A stretch of 64,000 nucleotides of DNA from Brevundimonas intermedia (GCF_027922165.1 NZ_BSFD01000011.1:475936-539935), one strand, 5' to 3'; shown: positions 26,965 through 36,675, counted from the first letter of the stretch. The notes: a model not told the origin generated them from the sequence alone. Translations and numbers: made by a program.

Positions 26965-27041
26965 TGGCGCGCCCTGCAGGACTCGAACCTGCAACCGTCC
27001 GCTTAGAAGGCGGGTGCTCTATCCGGTTGAGCTAAGGGCGC
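26965..27041 (-). tRNA. tRNA-Arg (anticodon TCT)
   Basis: The reverse strand folds into a full cloverleaf: acceptor GCGCCCT pairing with AGGGCGC, D-arm AGCTCAACCGGATAGAGC, anticodon stem CCGCC/GGCGG-type with loop CTTCTAA (anticodon TCT), T-arm GGTTCGAGTCC, discriminator G and an encoded CCA at 26965-26967. Confidence 0.96.
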
Positions 27042-27059
27042 TCGGCAGCGGACCGGGCG

Positions 27060-27365
27060 TCAGTGCGTCCAGGGCTGTTTGCGATTGGGGGCGAAGTTAT
27101 CGGCGTAGGCCTTCAGGATCGTCGGAGCTTCGTTCGGCTCATGCAGGCGGAACGGAATGCCGTGGCGTTCGGCGTAGGCGACGGCCTCTTCCTTCGAATC
27201 AAAGGCGAGGCGCACCTGACCGTTCATATCCGACGAGCTTGTCCAGCCCATAAGCGGGTCGATCGTACGGGCCGAGGCCGGCTCAAACTCAAGGCGCCAG
27301 TCGCGGCTCTTGGCCTTGCCGGACTGCATAGCGGTCTTGGCCGGGCGGTAGATGCGGGCGAGCAT
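27060..27365 (-). CDS. NDUFS4-like NADH dehydrogenase (Complex I) accessory subunit
   Basis: A 101-residue protein of the alphaproteobacterial ETC Complex I subunit family, homologous to mitochondrial NDUFS4. Landmarks are [62 protein letters not shown] and the closing PNRKQPWTH. It is encoded apart from the nuo operon between two tRNA genes, as is common in this group. Confidence 0.95.
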   Translation of the reverse strand: MLARIYRPAKTAMQSGKAKSRDWRLEFEPASARTIDPLMGWTSSSDMNGQVRLAFDSKEEAVAYAERHGIPFRLHEPNEAPTILKAYADNFAPNRKQPWTH

Positions 27366-27443
27366 GGCGAAATCCCTAGTGATCGGCAGGTCCTATGGAC
27401 CTGCCATAACGCGCGCTGGATACGGAATCCAGCGGCCGTTCCT

Positions 27444-27520
<77 letters not shown>

Positions 27521-27565
27521 GACCGAACGGAGCGCTCTATTGGCACTTCGCGACGCAATCCGCAA

Positions 27566-28045
27566 TCAAGGCTTGAAATAAGGATGCAAAACCTTGTCGC
27601 CGGGCTTGGCGCCGATCTCGTCGGCACGGCCCGCGCGTAGTTCCAGCACGCCGTTGGCGGGTCCGTTCGAGGGAATGGGCGCCTCGGAAAAGGGGGTGGC
27701 GTGGGACGCGATCGAGACGATTCGCCCCGTCGGGTCGATATAGAGGATGTCCAGCGAACTGGGCGTGTTGCGCATCCAAAAGCTCTGCTCGCGCGGCGCT
27801 TCGCCCGGCCATTGGAACAACATGCCCCGGTCAGCCTCCAGCGGCGGCCGGAACATCAGCCCGCGCTGGCGCTCGGGTTCCTCGTCAGCGATCTCGACCC
27901 AGAACGTATGCTCGCCAGAGGCCGTAACAACGGCGAGTCTTTGAAGGGCCTCGCCATTTGGCCCTTCCGGAGCCTTGGCTGCGCAACCGGCCAGCGCCAA
28001 GGCCGCCAGGCCGGTCAACAGGAAACGTCTCGTCGCGTCGAACAT
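27566..28045 (-). CDS. DUF192-domain lipoprotein
   Basis: A 159-residue protein with a lipoprotein signal ([13 protein letters not shown]; Cys21 lipidated) and a DUF192 domain: [30 protein letters not shown] (two parts), [22 protein letters not shown] and [21 protein letters not shown] ending. The family is widespread in bacteria and archaea with a beta-rich fold and no settled biochemical role. It is followed on the same strand, after a 23-base gap on its upstream side, by the cold-shock protein gene. Confidence 0.9.
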   Translation of the reverse strand: MFDATRRFLLTGLAALALAGCAAKAPEGPNGEALQRLAVVTASGEHTFWVEIADEEPERQRGLMFRPPLEADRGMLFQWPGEAPREQSFWMRNTPSSLDILYIDPTGRIVSIASHATPFSEAPIPSNGPANGVLELRAGRADEIGAKPGDKVLHPYFKP

Positions 28046-28068
28046 ACGCCGTCCTTAGGGCGAATCGG

Positions 28069-28611
28069 TCAGCCGCCCGGTCTGATTTCGGCGACCACTA
28101 GGCCTTTGGGACCACTGGCGAACCGCACCTGAACAACATCGCCAGGCACCAGATCGTCAAGGCCGCAGCGACGAAGGGTTTCGATATGGACGAAGATATC
28201 GCCAGGTTCACGGTCGCGCACGACGAATCCGTAGCCCTTCGTCCGGTTGAACCATTTGACGACAGCCGATTCCAGCGCTCCATCCACGTCAGGACAGGGC
28301 GCTTGGGGCGTCGCGGCAATTATTGGACGGCGTGCGATCATGGTCGCTTCACCAGCCCCAAGTTCGTGAATCTCGACCGCCTGCCAACCCTTGGCTCGCT
28401 TGACGCAAGCGCAGGTTATCGGCGCGCCTTCGTCAGCCGTATCACGGCCGGTATCACGCAGACTGCTAATGTGCAGCAGAACGTCACGAAGCTCAGTCAG
28501 CGTCGGATCGTCCGGAACGATGAAGCCATAGCCCTTCGCCGGATCAAACCATTTTACGCGACCGACGACACGAACGGTCTCCGCCGTTTCCATCCCATCG
28601 AAATCAGACAA
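28069..28611 (-). CDS. Two-domain cold-shock protein (CspC/CspD-like)
   Basis: Two RNA-binding cold-shock domains in tandem: domain 1 [19 protein letters not shown], domain 2 [19 protein letters not shown], each with the RNP1-like K-G-Y-G-F-I/V core, joined by a linker with a stray helix. Caulobacter has two such proteins (CspC, CspD), induced in stationary phase rather than by cold. Start choice: I use TTG at 28611 (reads [13 protein letters not shown]), with a GGGGG run 7 bases upstream; ATG at 28593 is possible, while the open frame to 28761 adds sequence unlike the family. Confidence 0.88.
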   Translation of the reverse strand: MSDFDGMETAETVRVVGRVKWFDPAKGYGFIVPDDPTLTELRDVLLHISSLRDTGRDTADEGAPITCACVKRAKGWQAVEIHELGAGEATMIARRPIIAATPQAPCPDVDGALESAVVKWFNRTKGYGFVVRDREPGDIFVHIETLRRCGLDDLVPGDVVQVRFASGPKGLVVAEIRPGG

Positions 28612-28846
28612 GTTTACACCCCCGTCCGCTCCTCTAACGGACAACAGATTACGTTTAACACTGTTCCGTGAATCTTTGGAAAGGCCAAAATCCGCAAAAG
28701 GGCTTAGAAAGTTGCGCCCCTCAGCAGAAACGTTGCAGTTGTGCCGCTCTAACGTCACCACCAGCGCCCACCGGGCGACGCAACATAAGAATGAATATCA
28801 GAGGCGGTGCAGGCGGCCTTACGGCTCGGCCTGTTATCATCCCGCG

Positions 28847-28921
28847 TGGCAGTCCCTAGGGGAGTCGAACCCCTCTTTTCAGGTTGAAAACCTGACGTCC
28901 TAACCGATAGACGAAGGGACC
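28847..28921 (-). tRNA. tRNA-Glu (anticodon TTC)
   Basis: The reverse strand starts GGTCCCTTCGTCTATCGGTT, with the usual tRNA-Glu D-arm, an anticodon stem TCAGG/CCTGA with loop TTTTCAA (anticodon TTC), T-arm GGGGTTCGACTCCCC and an encoded CCA (28847-28849). Position 1 forms a G-T pair with the acceptor end, as in other alphaproteobacterial tRNA-Glu. Confidence 0.95.
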
Positions 28922-29017
28922 GCTGCGCGGGAGAGCCGGCGATATAGCCGCGCCCTCGGACGGGTGCAAGCGTGGATTTCGAGTTTTTTGCGGTCGGCCA
29001 ATCCGTCGTAGCGTCGA

Positions 29018-30829
29018 TCAAACCCTGCGGGGATCTGCGACATCCTCGATCTCAAACTGCACGCCGCGACGGCCGTTCCAGTCGTCCGCCTTCAGACGAC
29101 CTACGACGTTCAAGCCGCCCTGCCCGCTCAACAGGGCTTGCCCGGTCGGCAGATCGGCGCAGCGCCAGGCGATGGCGCGCACAGATGCGCCGTCTGGTCC
29201 GACCAGACGGCAGCGAACATGGCCGCCGTTCATCTGCACCGGCTCGCGGGCCTGCACGCCATTAAGAGCGAAGACCGGCTCCGGATTGGCCGGCCCGAAA
29301 GGCGCCAGTTGTTCGAACGACTCAAACAAGGCGCGGGTCGCTGCGCCCGGGTCAATAAGAGCATCAACGTCCAACGCGTCCATCGCCACCGCCTCGACCC
29401 TTTCGGCTGCCAGTCTCGCGTTCAGGAATTCGGTCAGCTCAGCCAGTCGCAGGCCGTCCATCGTCAAACCTGCCGCCATGGCGTGGCCTCCGCCGGCCAA
29501 CACAATGCCCGCCTCCCACGCCGCCTGGATGGCGCGGCCCAGATTCATGCCCGCTTGCGATCGCCCGGATCCCTTGCCCAGGCCGGTCACCGGATCGATG
29601 CCGACGACGATCACCGGCTTGCGCCAACGCTCGCGCAGACGACCAGCCACGATGCCGACCACGCCTGGATGCCAATCTTCGCCCGCTACGACGACCAGCG
29701 CGGAATCGTCAGCGTGGGCGCCGGTCGCCTCGGCGCGACGGACGGCCGCCTCCGTGACGGTGCGCTCCACCTCGCGACGCGACAGGTTCAGAGCGTCCAG
29801 TTCGAGGGCCAGGGCCTGAGCCTCGACCGGGTCGTCGGTAGACAGCAGGCGTGCGCCCAAGTCAGACCGACCGATCCGTCCCCCTGCGTTTATGCGCGGT
29901 CCCAAGATAAACCCGGCGTGATTGCTCTTGGCCGGCCCCTCTTCTGCGCCGGCCGCAGCCAGGAGGGCGCGCAGTCCAGGGTTTTTCCAATCGCTCATGA
30001 CCTTCAACCCCAACCCCGTCAGGGCGCGGTTGAACCCCGTCAGGGCCGTCACGTCACAGATCGCGCCAAGGGCCGCCAAGTCCAGCCACTGCCGAATATC
30101 AGGCTCGGGCCGCTCGGCGAACAGGTTGCGCCGCCGCGCTTCACGGTTCAGCGCCGCAAGCAGTACGAAGACCACGCCCGCCGCCGCCAGATTCCCCTGC
30201 CCTGAGTTGCAGCCGGGTCGGTTTGGATTGACGACCGCCAGCGCCCTGGGCGGCTCACTGCGCATCAGATGGTGGTCGATGACAACGACCTTCAGGTCGA
30301 TGGCCGCCGCGTGAGCCAGCGCCTCATTCGCCGCAGCGCCGCAATCGACCGTGACAACCAGATCGGCGCCCGCCGCCTTCAAACTGTCGAAGGCCTTCGC
30401 GCTGGGACCATAGCCCTCCGTTATTCGGTCGGGGACATAGATGGAAAGATCCGCCCCCATGGTTCGGAACCAACGCACAAGAAGAGCCGCGCTGGCGGCC
30501 CCATCCACATCATAGTCCGCAAAGACATGGACTCGGGCCCTAGCCTGAAAGGCGTCGAGGATAGCGCCCGCCGCAGCGTCCATATCCAGGAAGCTGGAAG
30601 GGTCCGGAAATAGAGCGCGCAGGGTGGGCGTCAGGAAATCAGCGCCCTGGTCGGCACGAACGCCACGCGAAGCCAAGGCCCGCGCCAGCGGTTCGTCCAG
30701 TCCCAGCCCTTGCATATGAGCGCGTATGGTCGCGACCTCGGCCGGTCGCTGACGCCAGACGCGGCCGGACAGCGACTGTGTCACCCCCAGGAATGCACTT
30801 TCGATCTTGAAGCCGCCATCGTCCGCCAT
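29018..30829 (-). CDS. recJ: Single-stranded-DNA-specific exonuclease RecJ
   Basis: RecJ degrades single-stranded DNA 5' to 3' in recombination and mismatch repair. The product has the DHH phosphoesterase motifs (HVFADYDVDGAASAALLVRW; DLVVTVDCGAA; VVVIDHHLMRS), the DHHA1 region with LAGGGHAMAAGLTMDGL and GSGRSQAGMNLGRAI, and a C-terminal OB-like part (MNGGHVRCRLVGPDG). I start at ATG 30829 (MADDGGFKIE); ATG 30877 gives 16 extra residues and overlaps the upstream gene by 8 bases. The frame would be 603 residues. Confidence 0.96.
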   Translation of the reverse strand: MADDGGFKIESAFLGVTQSLSGRVWRQRPAEVATIRAHMQGLGLDEPLARALASRGVRADQGADFLTPTLRALFPDPSSFLDMDAAAGAILDAFQARARVHVFADYDVDGAASAALLVRWFRTMGADLSIYVPDRITEGYGPSAKAFDSLKAAGADLVVTVDCGAAANEALAHAAAIDLKVVVIDHHLMRSEPPRALAVVNPNRPGCNSGQGNLAAAGVVFVLLAALNREARRRNLFAERPEPDIRQWLDLAALGAICDVTALTGFNRALTGLGLKVMSDWKNPGLRALLAAAGAEEGPAKSNHAGFILGPRINAGGRIGRSDLGARLLSTDDPVEAQALALELDALNLSRREVERTVTEAAVRRAEATGAHADDSALVVVAGEDWHPGVVGIVAGRLRERWRKPVIVVGIDPVTGLGKGSGRSQAGMNLGRAIQAAWEAGIVLAGGGHAMAAGLTMDGLRLAELTEFLNARLAAERVEAVAMDALDVDALIDPGAATRALFESFEQLAPFGPANPEPVFALNGVQAREPVQMNGGHVRCRLVGPDGASVRAIAWRCADLPTGQALLSGQGGLNVVGRLKADDWNGRRGVQFEIEDVADPRRV

Positions 30830-30869
30830 CGGCGTATCATCCGGGGATTCTCGATCCCCGGCGACAATC

Positions 30870-31331
30870 TCATTCAACCGGACGCCGATCGACCGGAGGC
30901 GGGGCCTTGGCGCGGTCGCGCAGGCTCTGAGCGAAGGCGTCGATCTCGACTTGAGTGCGGGCAGAATCAGGCGATACCGGAACAGCCTCCACCTGGGCGC
31001 GGGTCTCTGCAGCCAAGGTTTCTGCGTCCTTCAGCGTCCAGTCGATCCGTGAGACCTCGCCTCCCAAGGCTCCCCCTTGGCTCTCCAGCATCCTCACACT
31101 GGAAGCGATTTGGGTCGCTTCAGGTAGGTCGGCCGGGGCGGCGGGGAAATTCTCCCAGCTGGGGTAATGACGATTGACGTCCACCAGGGCCTGGACACGC
31201 GGCGCGATGGGCGATGTCGGGTCGGTTTTCGGAGCGAACGACGGCGCACAGGCTCCAAGCAACGCCGTCAGCGTCGCCAGACCAAGCCCCGAAGCTCTCA
31301 GCTTCGTCCTTTTTCGAAAGTGCGCGTTCAT
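30870..31331 (-). CDS. Lipoprotein of unknown function
   Basis: A 153-residue protein with a lipoprotein signal (GLATLTALLGAC; Cys28) and a mature part of about 125 residues rich in Ala, Pro and Glu, with an amphipathic segment (LKDAETLAAETRAQVEAVP and RTQVEIDAFAQSLRD). Its start shows RYPSWENFPAAP-like aromatic sequence (HYPSWENF). I recognise no named family; similar proteins sit upstream of recJ in related genomes only by my inference. The stop is just before or within the start of recJ, suggesting co-transcription. Confidence 0.75.
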   Translation of the reverse strand: MNAHFRKRTKLRASGLGLATLTALLGACAPSFAPKTDPTSPIAPRVQALVDVNRHYPSWENFPAAPADLPEATQIASSVRMLESQGGALGGEVSRIDWTLKDAETLAAETRAQVEAVPVSPDSARTQVEIDAFAQSLRDRAKAPPPVDRRPVE

Positions 31332-31420
31332 GTCGGGGTCGGTCTTATGCCATCATCGCTCCGTGCGGAAGGGCGAGGCGTCGAACCGGCCCTTCGCTCT
31401 AAGGAATGCGAAGGAAATTT

Positions 31421-33484
31421 ATGGCCCAAGCTCCAAAGAAAAAGGGTCCGAAGGCCGAGGCCTCCGGTGAGTCGCCCCCTACAGCCAAGTCCCAGAAGGT
31501 CAGACCCTTGCCCGGCGGCAGGCTAGAGGCGACGGCGTCGCTCGATGCTTCCGCAGTCAAAGCTCCGCGCAAACCCGGCCGCCCGACATCCGCAAAACCA
31601 CGCCCACCCCGTGCGAAGACGGCGCCCAACGCGCAGGCGTCCTCAACCGAATCGCCTCCTATCCAAACCGAGAATGCGGTTCCGGAAAGAGCCGCCGAAC
31701 CCACCGCCGCCTTCCTTGGAACTGAACAAGCCCAGTTGCTCGAAACCTTGTCCATGAACCTGGCCAAGGCCGCCATGATGGCCCAGGGCGCGCTCGCCGA
31801 AGCCGCCCTGGCGCAGGCGGACCGCCCCGCCGCCCTGTCGCCCGATCCGTTCAACGTGGCCCCCGCCATGACCTCGGTGATGAGCAGCCTGGCCGCGCGC
31901 CCGGAAAAGCTCTTCCAAGCCCAAGCCGACCTGTTCAGCCGCTATATTGATCTTTGGACCGGCACGGCGCGTCAGGCAGCCGGCGAACCGATGCCGCCCG
32001 CCCCCGCCGACAAGCGGTTCAAGGACCCCGCCTGGTCGGACAATCCGATATTCGACATGATGCGACGGTCCTATCTGCTGACATCGGACTGGATGAACGG
32101 CCTGATCGCCGGGGTCGAGGACATCGACCCGGCGGTCAAACGCCGGGCCCAGTTCTTCACCCGCCTGCTGACCGACGCCTTCTCCCCCTCGAACTTTCTG
32201 GCCTCCAACCCGGTGGCCCTGAAGGCCCTGGCGGAGACCAGCGGCGAATCCCTGGTGAAGGGAATGCAGAACTTCGCAGCCGATCTGGAACGCGGCCAAG
32301 GTTCGCTCAGGATCAGTCAGGCGGACTATGGCAAATTCGTCGTCGGCGAAAACGTCGCCACCGCGCCGGGCCAGGTGGTGTGGCGCGACGACCTGTTCGA
32401 GCTGATCCAATACGCGCCCGCGACGGATGCCCAGCATCAGATCCCGCTGCTGATCTTCCCGCCCTGGATCAACAAATTCTACATTCTGGACCTCCAGCCG
32501 GCCAATTCGTTGATCCGCTGGCTGTCCGCCCAGGGCTTCACTGTCTTTGTCTGTTCCTGGGTCAATCCGGATCTGGACAAGGCCGGGTTGGGCTTCGACG
32601 ACTATCTGGAAAAGGGGATCTATCGCGCCGTTGAAAAGACGCTGGAACAGTCCGGCGCATCGCAGTTGAACGCCGTCGGCTACTGCATCGGCGGCACCCT
32701 CCTGGGTGCGGCCCTGGCCCATATGGCGGCCAAGGGCGACACCCGCGTCGCAGCCGCCACCTTCTTCGCCGCCCAGCACGACTTCGCCGAGGCCGGCGAC
32801 CTGCTGCTGTTCACCGACGAACACTGGATCGCCGAGATCGAACGCCAGATGGACGCCGCCGGCGGGGTCCTGCCCGGCGCCGCCATGGCCGAGACCTTCA
32901 ACGCCCTACGGTCTAACGACCTGATCTGGTCCTTCTTCATCAGCAACTATCTGCTGGGCAAGGACCCGCCCGCCTTTGATCTGCTGTTCTGGAACGCCGA
33001 CCAGACGCGGATGCCCAAGACCCTGCACTTGGCCTATCTGCGCCAGATGTACGGCGCCAACGCCCTGGCGCGTGGCGTGTTCGAGATCGGCGGCCTGACA
33101 GCAGATCTGTCGAAGGTGACGATCCCCCTCTATTTCCAGGCCAGCCGCGAGGATCACATAGCGCCGATGAATTCGGTCTATCGCTCGGCGAAACTGTTCG
33201 GCAGCCGGGACGTCACCTTTACCCTGGCGGGATCGGGTCATATCGCAGGTGTCGTAAACGCCCCGGCGGCGCGGAAATACCAGCACTGGACCAATCCCGC
33301 CCTGCCCCCCACCCTAGCCGAATGGCAGACCGGCGCCGCCGAGCATCCGGGCAGTTGGTGGGAGCACTGGGCCGACTGGCTGCACGCACGCTCGGGCGCC
33401 AGGATTCCGGCGCGCGACCCTGCTAAGGGTCCGCTTTCGCCCCTGACGCCGGCCCCGGGTCTCTATGTGAAAGTGAAGTCTTGA
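31421..33484 (+). CDS. phaC: Class I poly(3-hydroxyalkanoate) synthase PhaC
   Basis: PhaC polymerises hydroxyacyl-CoA into polyhydroxyalkanoate storage granules. The lipase-like box NAVGYCIGGTLLGAAL holds the nucleophile Cys422; the Asp lies in SREDHIAPMNSVYRS and the His in AGSGHIAGVVN. The PhaC N-terminal domain starts about residue 140 (GTARQAAG...FKDPAWSDNPIFDMMRRSYL). A 100-residue Lys/Ala/Pro-rich N-terminal extension (KKKGPKAEASG, PRKPGRPTSAKPRPPRAKT) is unusual and basic, and may bind DNA or the granule surface. Start at 31421: AAGGAAA precedes it; ATG 31406 lacks a site. It is about 687 residues, longer than the usual 560-600. Confidence 0.94.
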   Translation: MAQAPKKKGPKAEASGESPPTAKSQKVRPLPGGRLEATASLDASAVKAPRKPGRPTSAKPRPPRAKTAPNAQASSTESPPIQTENAVPERAAEPTAAFLGTEQAQLLETLSMNLAKAAMMAQGALAEAALAQADRPAALSPDPFNVAPAMTSVMSSLAARPEKLFQAQADLFSRYIDLWTGTARQAAGEPMPPAPADKRFKDPAWSDNPIFDMMRRSYLLTSDWMNGLIAGVEDIDPAVKRRAQFFTRLLTDAFSPSNFLASNPVALKALAETSGESLVKGMQNFAADLERGQGSLRISQADYGKFVVGENVATAPGQVVWRDDLFELIQYAPATDAQHQIPLLIFPPWINKFYILDLQPANSLIRWLSAQGFTVFVCSWVNPDLDKAGLGFDDYLEKGIYRAVEKTLEQSGASQLNAVGYCIGGTLLGAALAHMAAKGDTRVAAATFFAAQHDFAEAGDLLLFTDEHWIAEIERQMDAAGGVLPGAAMAETFNALRSNDLIWSFFISNYLLGKDPPAFDLLFWNADQTRMPKTLHLAYLRQMYGANALARGVFEIGGLTADLSKVTIPLYFQASREDHIAPMNSVYRSAKLFGSRDVTFTLAGSGHIAGVVNAPAARKYQHWTNPALPPTLAEWQTGAAEHPGSWWEHWADWLHARSGARIPARDPAKGPLSPLTPAPGLYVKVKS

Positions 33485-33858
33485 ACCGTATCGAACCCAA
33501 TATCCTGCTGGCCGTCAGCACGGGCGTCGCCCTGGTGCTTCTGGTCATGACGGCGGCGCTCTTTGGCGAGCCGGGCAATACGCCGAAATACGTGATCAGC
33601 GCCGTCGTCTGTTCGGTCCTGTTCGTCGCTCTGAACGGCTGGATGGCGCGCGTGATGAAGCGCCCGGCGCCGCGGGCGATGATCCACGCCGACTCGCCTT
33701 CGACCGCCGTCTGGGCCGGTCTGTTTCCCCTGCTGGTCATCGCCGCAGCGGTCGCCCCGGTCTTCCTGCCCGGCCATGACTACGGCCTGCTGATCATCGT
33801 CGCGGCGGTCTGGTTCGGCGTGACGGTCGATTCCGCCATCCGCGCCAACCGGCGCTAG
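33481..33858 (+). CDS. Small integral membrane protein of unknown function
   Basis: A 125-residue protein with four predicted membrane segments (NILLAVSTGVALVLLVMTAAL; YVISAVVCSVLFVALNGWM; AVWAGLFPLLVIAAAVAPVFL; GLLIIVAAVWFGVTV) and a basic end (IRANRR). It starts with TTG inside the end of phaC (4-base overlap TTGA/stop), so it is probably co-transcribed with it. I do not recognise a family. It converges with and overlaps msrB by 4 bases. Confidence 0.75.
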   Translation: MNRIEPNILLAVSTGVALVLLVMTAALFGEPGNTPKYVISAVVCSVLFVALNGWMARVMKRPAPRAMIHADSPSTAVWAGLFPLLVIAAAVAPVFLPGHDYGLLIIVAAVWFGVTVDSAIRANRR

Positions 33859-34358
33859 GCCGACACGAACTTCAGGGCGACGCCGTTGTTGCAGTAGCGC
33901 AGACCCGTCGGCCTGGGCCCGTCGTTGAACACATGCCCCTGATGGCCGAGGCAGCGTGCGCAATGGTATTCAGTGCGGGGAATGCCGATGGCGAAATCGC
34001 GTTTGCGGCCGATGTTGTCCGCCATGACTTGATAGAAGCTGGGCCAACCGGTGTGGGAATCGAACTTCCAGCCGGAACGGAACAGCGGCAGGTCGCATCC
34101 CTTGCAGACGAAGACGCCGCGTCGGTGTTCGTCGTTCAGTGGACTGGTGTACGGACGCTCCGTCCCTTCGCGGCGCATGACGGTCCAGGCCGCATCGCCC
34201 AACCGCCGCCGCCACTCCGAGTCTGAGATCCGACGATAGGGAGATGCGGCGTACTGCCCCTCCCCGGCCTCCACGGGTTCTGGGGAACAGGCGGACAAGG
34301 CGAACGCGCCGGCGCCCGTCAGAAGGCCCCGGCGGTTGAGGATCAGGGACTGGGTCAT
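33855..34358 (-). CDS. msrB: Periplasmic peptide-methionine (R)-S-oxide reductase MsrB
   Basis: Repairs R-methionine sulfoxide in proteins. The 167-residue product has an export signal with twin Arg (NRRGLLTGAGAFALSAC; possibly also a lipid-modified Cys24), the MsrB core with zinc ligands C85/C88 (VCKGCDLPLF) and C133/C136 (HCARCLGHQGHVF), and the catalytic Cys156 in LRYCNNGVALKF. The signal places it outside the cytoplasm. It stands alone on the minus strand, with argC 50 bases upstream. Confidence 0.94.
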   Translation of the reverse strand: MTQSLILNRRGLLTGAGAFALSACSPEPVEAGEGQYAASPYRRISDSEWRRRLGDAAWTVMRREGTERPYTSPLNDEHRRGVFVCKGCDLPLFRSGWKFDSHTGWPSFYQVMADNIGRKRDFAIGIPRTEYHCARCLGHQGHVFNDGPRPTGLRYCNNGVALKFVSA

Positions 34359-34408
34359 GACTCCCAGTACGACGGCGGACGCGAAAAGGTTTCTCGCCCG
34401 TCACGCCA

Positions 34409-35344
34409 TCAGATCAGACCGACACCGTCATCCAGTCCCAGCATGATGTTGAGGTTCTGCACAGCCGCGCCGGACGCGCCTTTGCCCAGATTGTCCAGCA
34501 GCGCGACCAGACGCACCTGCTCGCCGGACCGATCCCCAAAGACATGCAGACGCAGGCGGTTGGTGCCGTTCAGCCCCTCGGGCTCCAGCCCGGCCATCGC
34601 CTCGGTCTCGTCCAGATCAACCACCTCGACGAACCTCTGGCCGTCATAGGCCTCGACCAGGGCGCCGTGGATACGCTCGACCGAAGGCGTCTCCGGCAAT
34701 GCGGCAAGGTGCAGCGGAACCTCGACCAGCATGCCTTGGCGATAGTTTCCAACCGCCGGAGTGAACAGAACATCGCGGGTCAGACCCGCGTGTTTGGTCA
34801 TCTCGGGTACATGCTTGTGCTTCAGCGACAGACCGTAGGCGCGATAAGCCGTTGCGGCCTCCGGCGCCTCGAACTCGGCGATCATGGCCTTGCCGCCGCC
34901 GGAATAGCCCGAGACCGCATTGACCGTGACCGGATGGCCGGCCGGCACCAGACCCGCCTTCACCAGCGGCCGCATCAGGCCGATGAAGCCGGTCGGATAG
35001 CAGCCGGGATTGGACACGAACTGCGACCGGGCGATCAGGTCGCGCTGACCTGCGTCCATCTCAGGAAACCCATAGGCCCAGCCGGGCGCGACCCGATAGG
35101 CGGTCGAGGCGTCGATCACCTTGACTGACGGGTTCTCGACCATGGCCACCGCCTCGCGCGCCGCATCATCGGGCAAGCACAGGATCACGGCGTCGGCGCT
35201 GTTCAGCGCCTCGCGCCGCGCCCCAACGTCACGCCTACGGTCGCCCAGCAGGATCAGCTCCAGATCGGAACGGGCCTCCAGCCGCTCGCGGATCTCAAGC
35301 CCCGTGGTGCCGGCTTCGCCGTCGATGAAAATGGTGTGGGTCAT
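34409..35344 (-). CDS. argC: N-acetyl-gamma-glutamyl-phosphate reductase ArgC (short type)
   Basis: Third step of arginine synthesis, reducing N-acetylglutamyl phosphate with NADPH. The 311-residue product is the shorter ArgC class: the Rossmann start IFIDGEAGTTGLEIRERL, VIDASTAYRVAPGWAYGFPE, the catalytic Cys in SNPGCYPTGFIGLMRPL, and the C-terminal NLGKGASGAAVQNLNIMLG. It lies downstream of the rplM-rpsI ribosomal genes on the same strand; the terminator at 35386-35421 separates the units. Confidence 0.96.
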   Translation of the reverse strand: MTHTIFIDGEAGTTGLEIRERLEARSDLELILLGDRRRDVGARREALNSADAVILCLPDDAAREAVAMVENPSVKVIDASTAYRVAPGWAYGFPEMDAGQRDLIARSQFVSNPGCYPTGFIGLMRPLVKAGLVPAGHPVTVNAVSGYSGGGKAMIAEFEAPEAATAYRAYGLSLKHKHVPEMTKHAGLTRDVLFTPAVGNYRQGMLVEVPLHLAALPETPSVERIHGALVEAYDGQRFVEVVDLDETEAMAGLEPEGLNGTNRLRLHVFGDRSGEQVRLVALLDNLGKGASGAAVQNLNIMLGLDDGVGLI

Positions 35345-35385
35345 AGGCTACTCCTGACCCTTCCCCCATGCGGGAGAAGATAGAC

Positions 35386-35421
35386 AAGAAAAAGGGCGCT
35401 CCGGGTCTCCCCGAAGCGCCC
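35386..35421 (-). terminator. Intrinsic terminator of the rplM-rpsI operon
   Basis: On the reverse strand a GC-rich hairpin (GGGCGCTTCGGGG, loop GAGA, complementary arm CCCGGAGCGCCC with one mismatch) is followed directly by TTTTTCTT. It lies 25 bases after the rpsI stop and is a textbook intrinsic terminator. Confidence 0.88.
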
Positions 35422-35445
35422 CAAATCCAAACCGCGTGAACGCGA

Positions 35446-35937
35446 TTAGCGCTTCGAGAACTGGAAGCTGCGGCGAGCCTTGGCGCGGCCGTACTTCTTG
35501 CGCTCGACGACGCGGCTGTCGCGGGTCAGGAAGCCGTGCGGCTTCAGGACCTTGCGCAGTTCCGGTTCGAAATGCGTCAGGGCGTGCGACAGGCCGTGGC
35601 GGATAGCGCCGGCCTGGCCGGACAGGCCCGAACCTTCGACGGTGCAGATCACGTCATACTGGGTGGCGCGGTCCGAAACGGTCAGGGGCTGGGCGATCAT
35701 CATGCGCAGCACGGGGCGAGCGAAATATTGCTCCTGGTCCTTGCCGTTGACGGTGATCTTGCCGGTGCCGGGCTTAACCCAGACGCGAGCGATGGCGTTC
35801 TTACGCTTGCCGGTCGAATAGGCGCGGCCCTGGGCGTCCAGCTTCTGGACGTAGACGGGGGCGTCGTTCTCGACCGAAGCGCTCAGGCCCTTCAGGGCGT
35901 CGAAGCCGGTGGCGGTTTCGTTGGTCACGTCGGTCAT
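35446..35937 (-). CDS. rpsI: Small ribosomal subunit protein S9
   Basis: The 163-residue S9 protein has the family core [56 protein letters not shown] and the closing [15 protein letters not shown] that reaches the ribosomal P site. The N-terminal 35 residues ([18 protein letters not shown]) are an alphaproteobacterial extension. It follows rplM by 2 bases, the universal L13-S9 pair. Confidence 0.98.
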   Translation of the reverse strand: MTDVTNETATGFDALKGLSASVENDAPVYVQKLDAQGRAYSTGKRKNAIARVWVKPGTGKITVNGKDQEQYFARPVLRMMIAQPLTVSDRATQYDVICTVEGSGLSGQAGAIRHGLSHALTHFEPELRKVLKPHGFLTRDSRVVERKKYGRAKARRSFQFSKR

Positions 35938-35939
35938 GC

Positions 35940-36416
35940 TCAGACGCTCCGGGTGTTCTTGGGCGACGCCGACTTGAAGTCGATCGTTTCCGGTTGCTGG
36001 GCTTCATGTTCGTGCGCGCCGCCGGCGAACAGGCGCAGGTGCGTCATCTGCTTGCGGGCCAGCGGGCTTTCCTTCGGCAGCATGCGCTCGACGGCCTTCT
36101 CGAGCACGCGCTCGGGGAAGCGACCGCCCAGAACCTTCTCCGGGGTCGTCGACTTGACGCCGCCCGGGTGGCCGGTGTGGCGATAATAGACCTTGTCGGT
36201 CGACTTCTTGCCGGTGAACACCACCTTGTCGACGTTGGTGACGACGACATAGTCGCCGCAGTCAACGTGCGGGGTGTAGTCGCCGCGGTGCTTGCCGCGC
36301 AGACGGTTGGCGATGAAGGTCGCGAGACGGCCCACCACGACGCCTTCGGCGTCGATGTGGATCCATTTCTTCTCGACCTCGGCCGGCTTCAACGAAGCCG
36401 TGGTGCTCTTCAGCAT
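35940..36416 (-). CDS. rplM: Large ribosomal subunit protein L13
   Basis: L13 is an early 50S assembly protein. From the ATG at 36416 it is 158 residues with [27 protein letters not shown] (two parts), [35 protein letters not shown] and the C-terminal KEMTHL-like segment [14 protein letters not shown]. The frame is open upstream to 36521, but the extra residues do not match the family. The AT-rich 36417-36600 region upstream should hold the ribosomal promoter. Confidence 0.98.
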   Translation of the reverse strand: MLKSTTASLKPAEVEKKWIHIDAEGVVVGRLATFIANRLRGKHRGDYTPHVDCGDYVVVTNVDKVVFTGKKSTDKVYYRHTGHPGGVKSTTPEKVLGGRFPERVLEKAVERMLPKESPLARKQMTHLRLFAGGAHEHEAQQPETIDFKSASPKNTRSV

Positions 36417-36675
36417 TGAGGGGGTTCCTGGAGACGAAAATCGGGTCCGGCCCCCGAGGGAACCGAATGAAGGCGCGCTGATACAGGAGAGGACGGGTCG
36501 CGTCAACGCACTGAACGCCACAAGACTACCATCAACTTTATGTTTTACAACGATATTTTGTTTACGGTATTAAAATACCCAAAACTTTAGGTGCTGACTC
36601 GTTATAAAATAACGGCGCTTGTCATCAAACCATAGCCAATCGGAGTCATCGGGAGACAAACTTCCGGAGCTTCCC

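Noticed and set aside
36601..36660. A possible Pho box (TTGTCAT followed by CCATAG) upstream of the PhoX-like gene.
   Set aside because: Only one half-site resembles the consensus and the spacing does not fit a CTGTCAT direct repeat.
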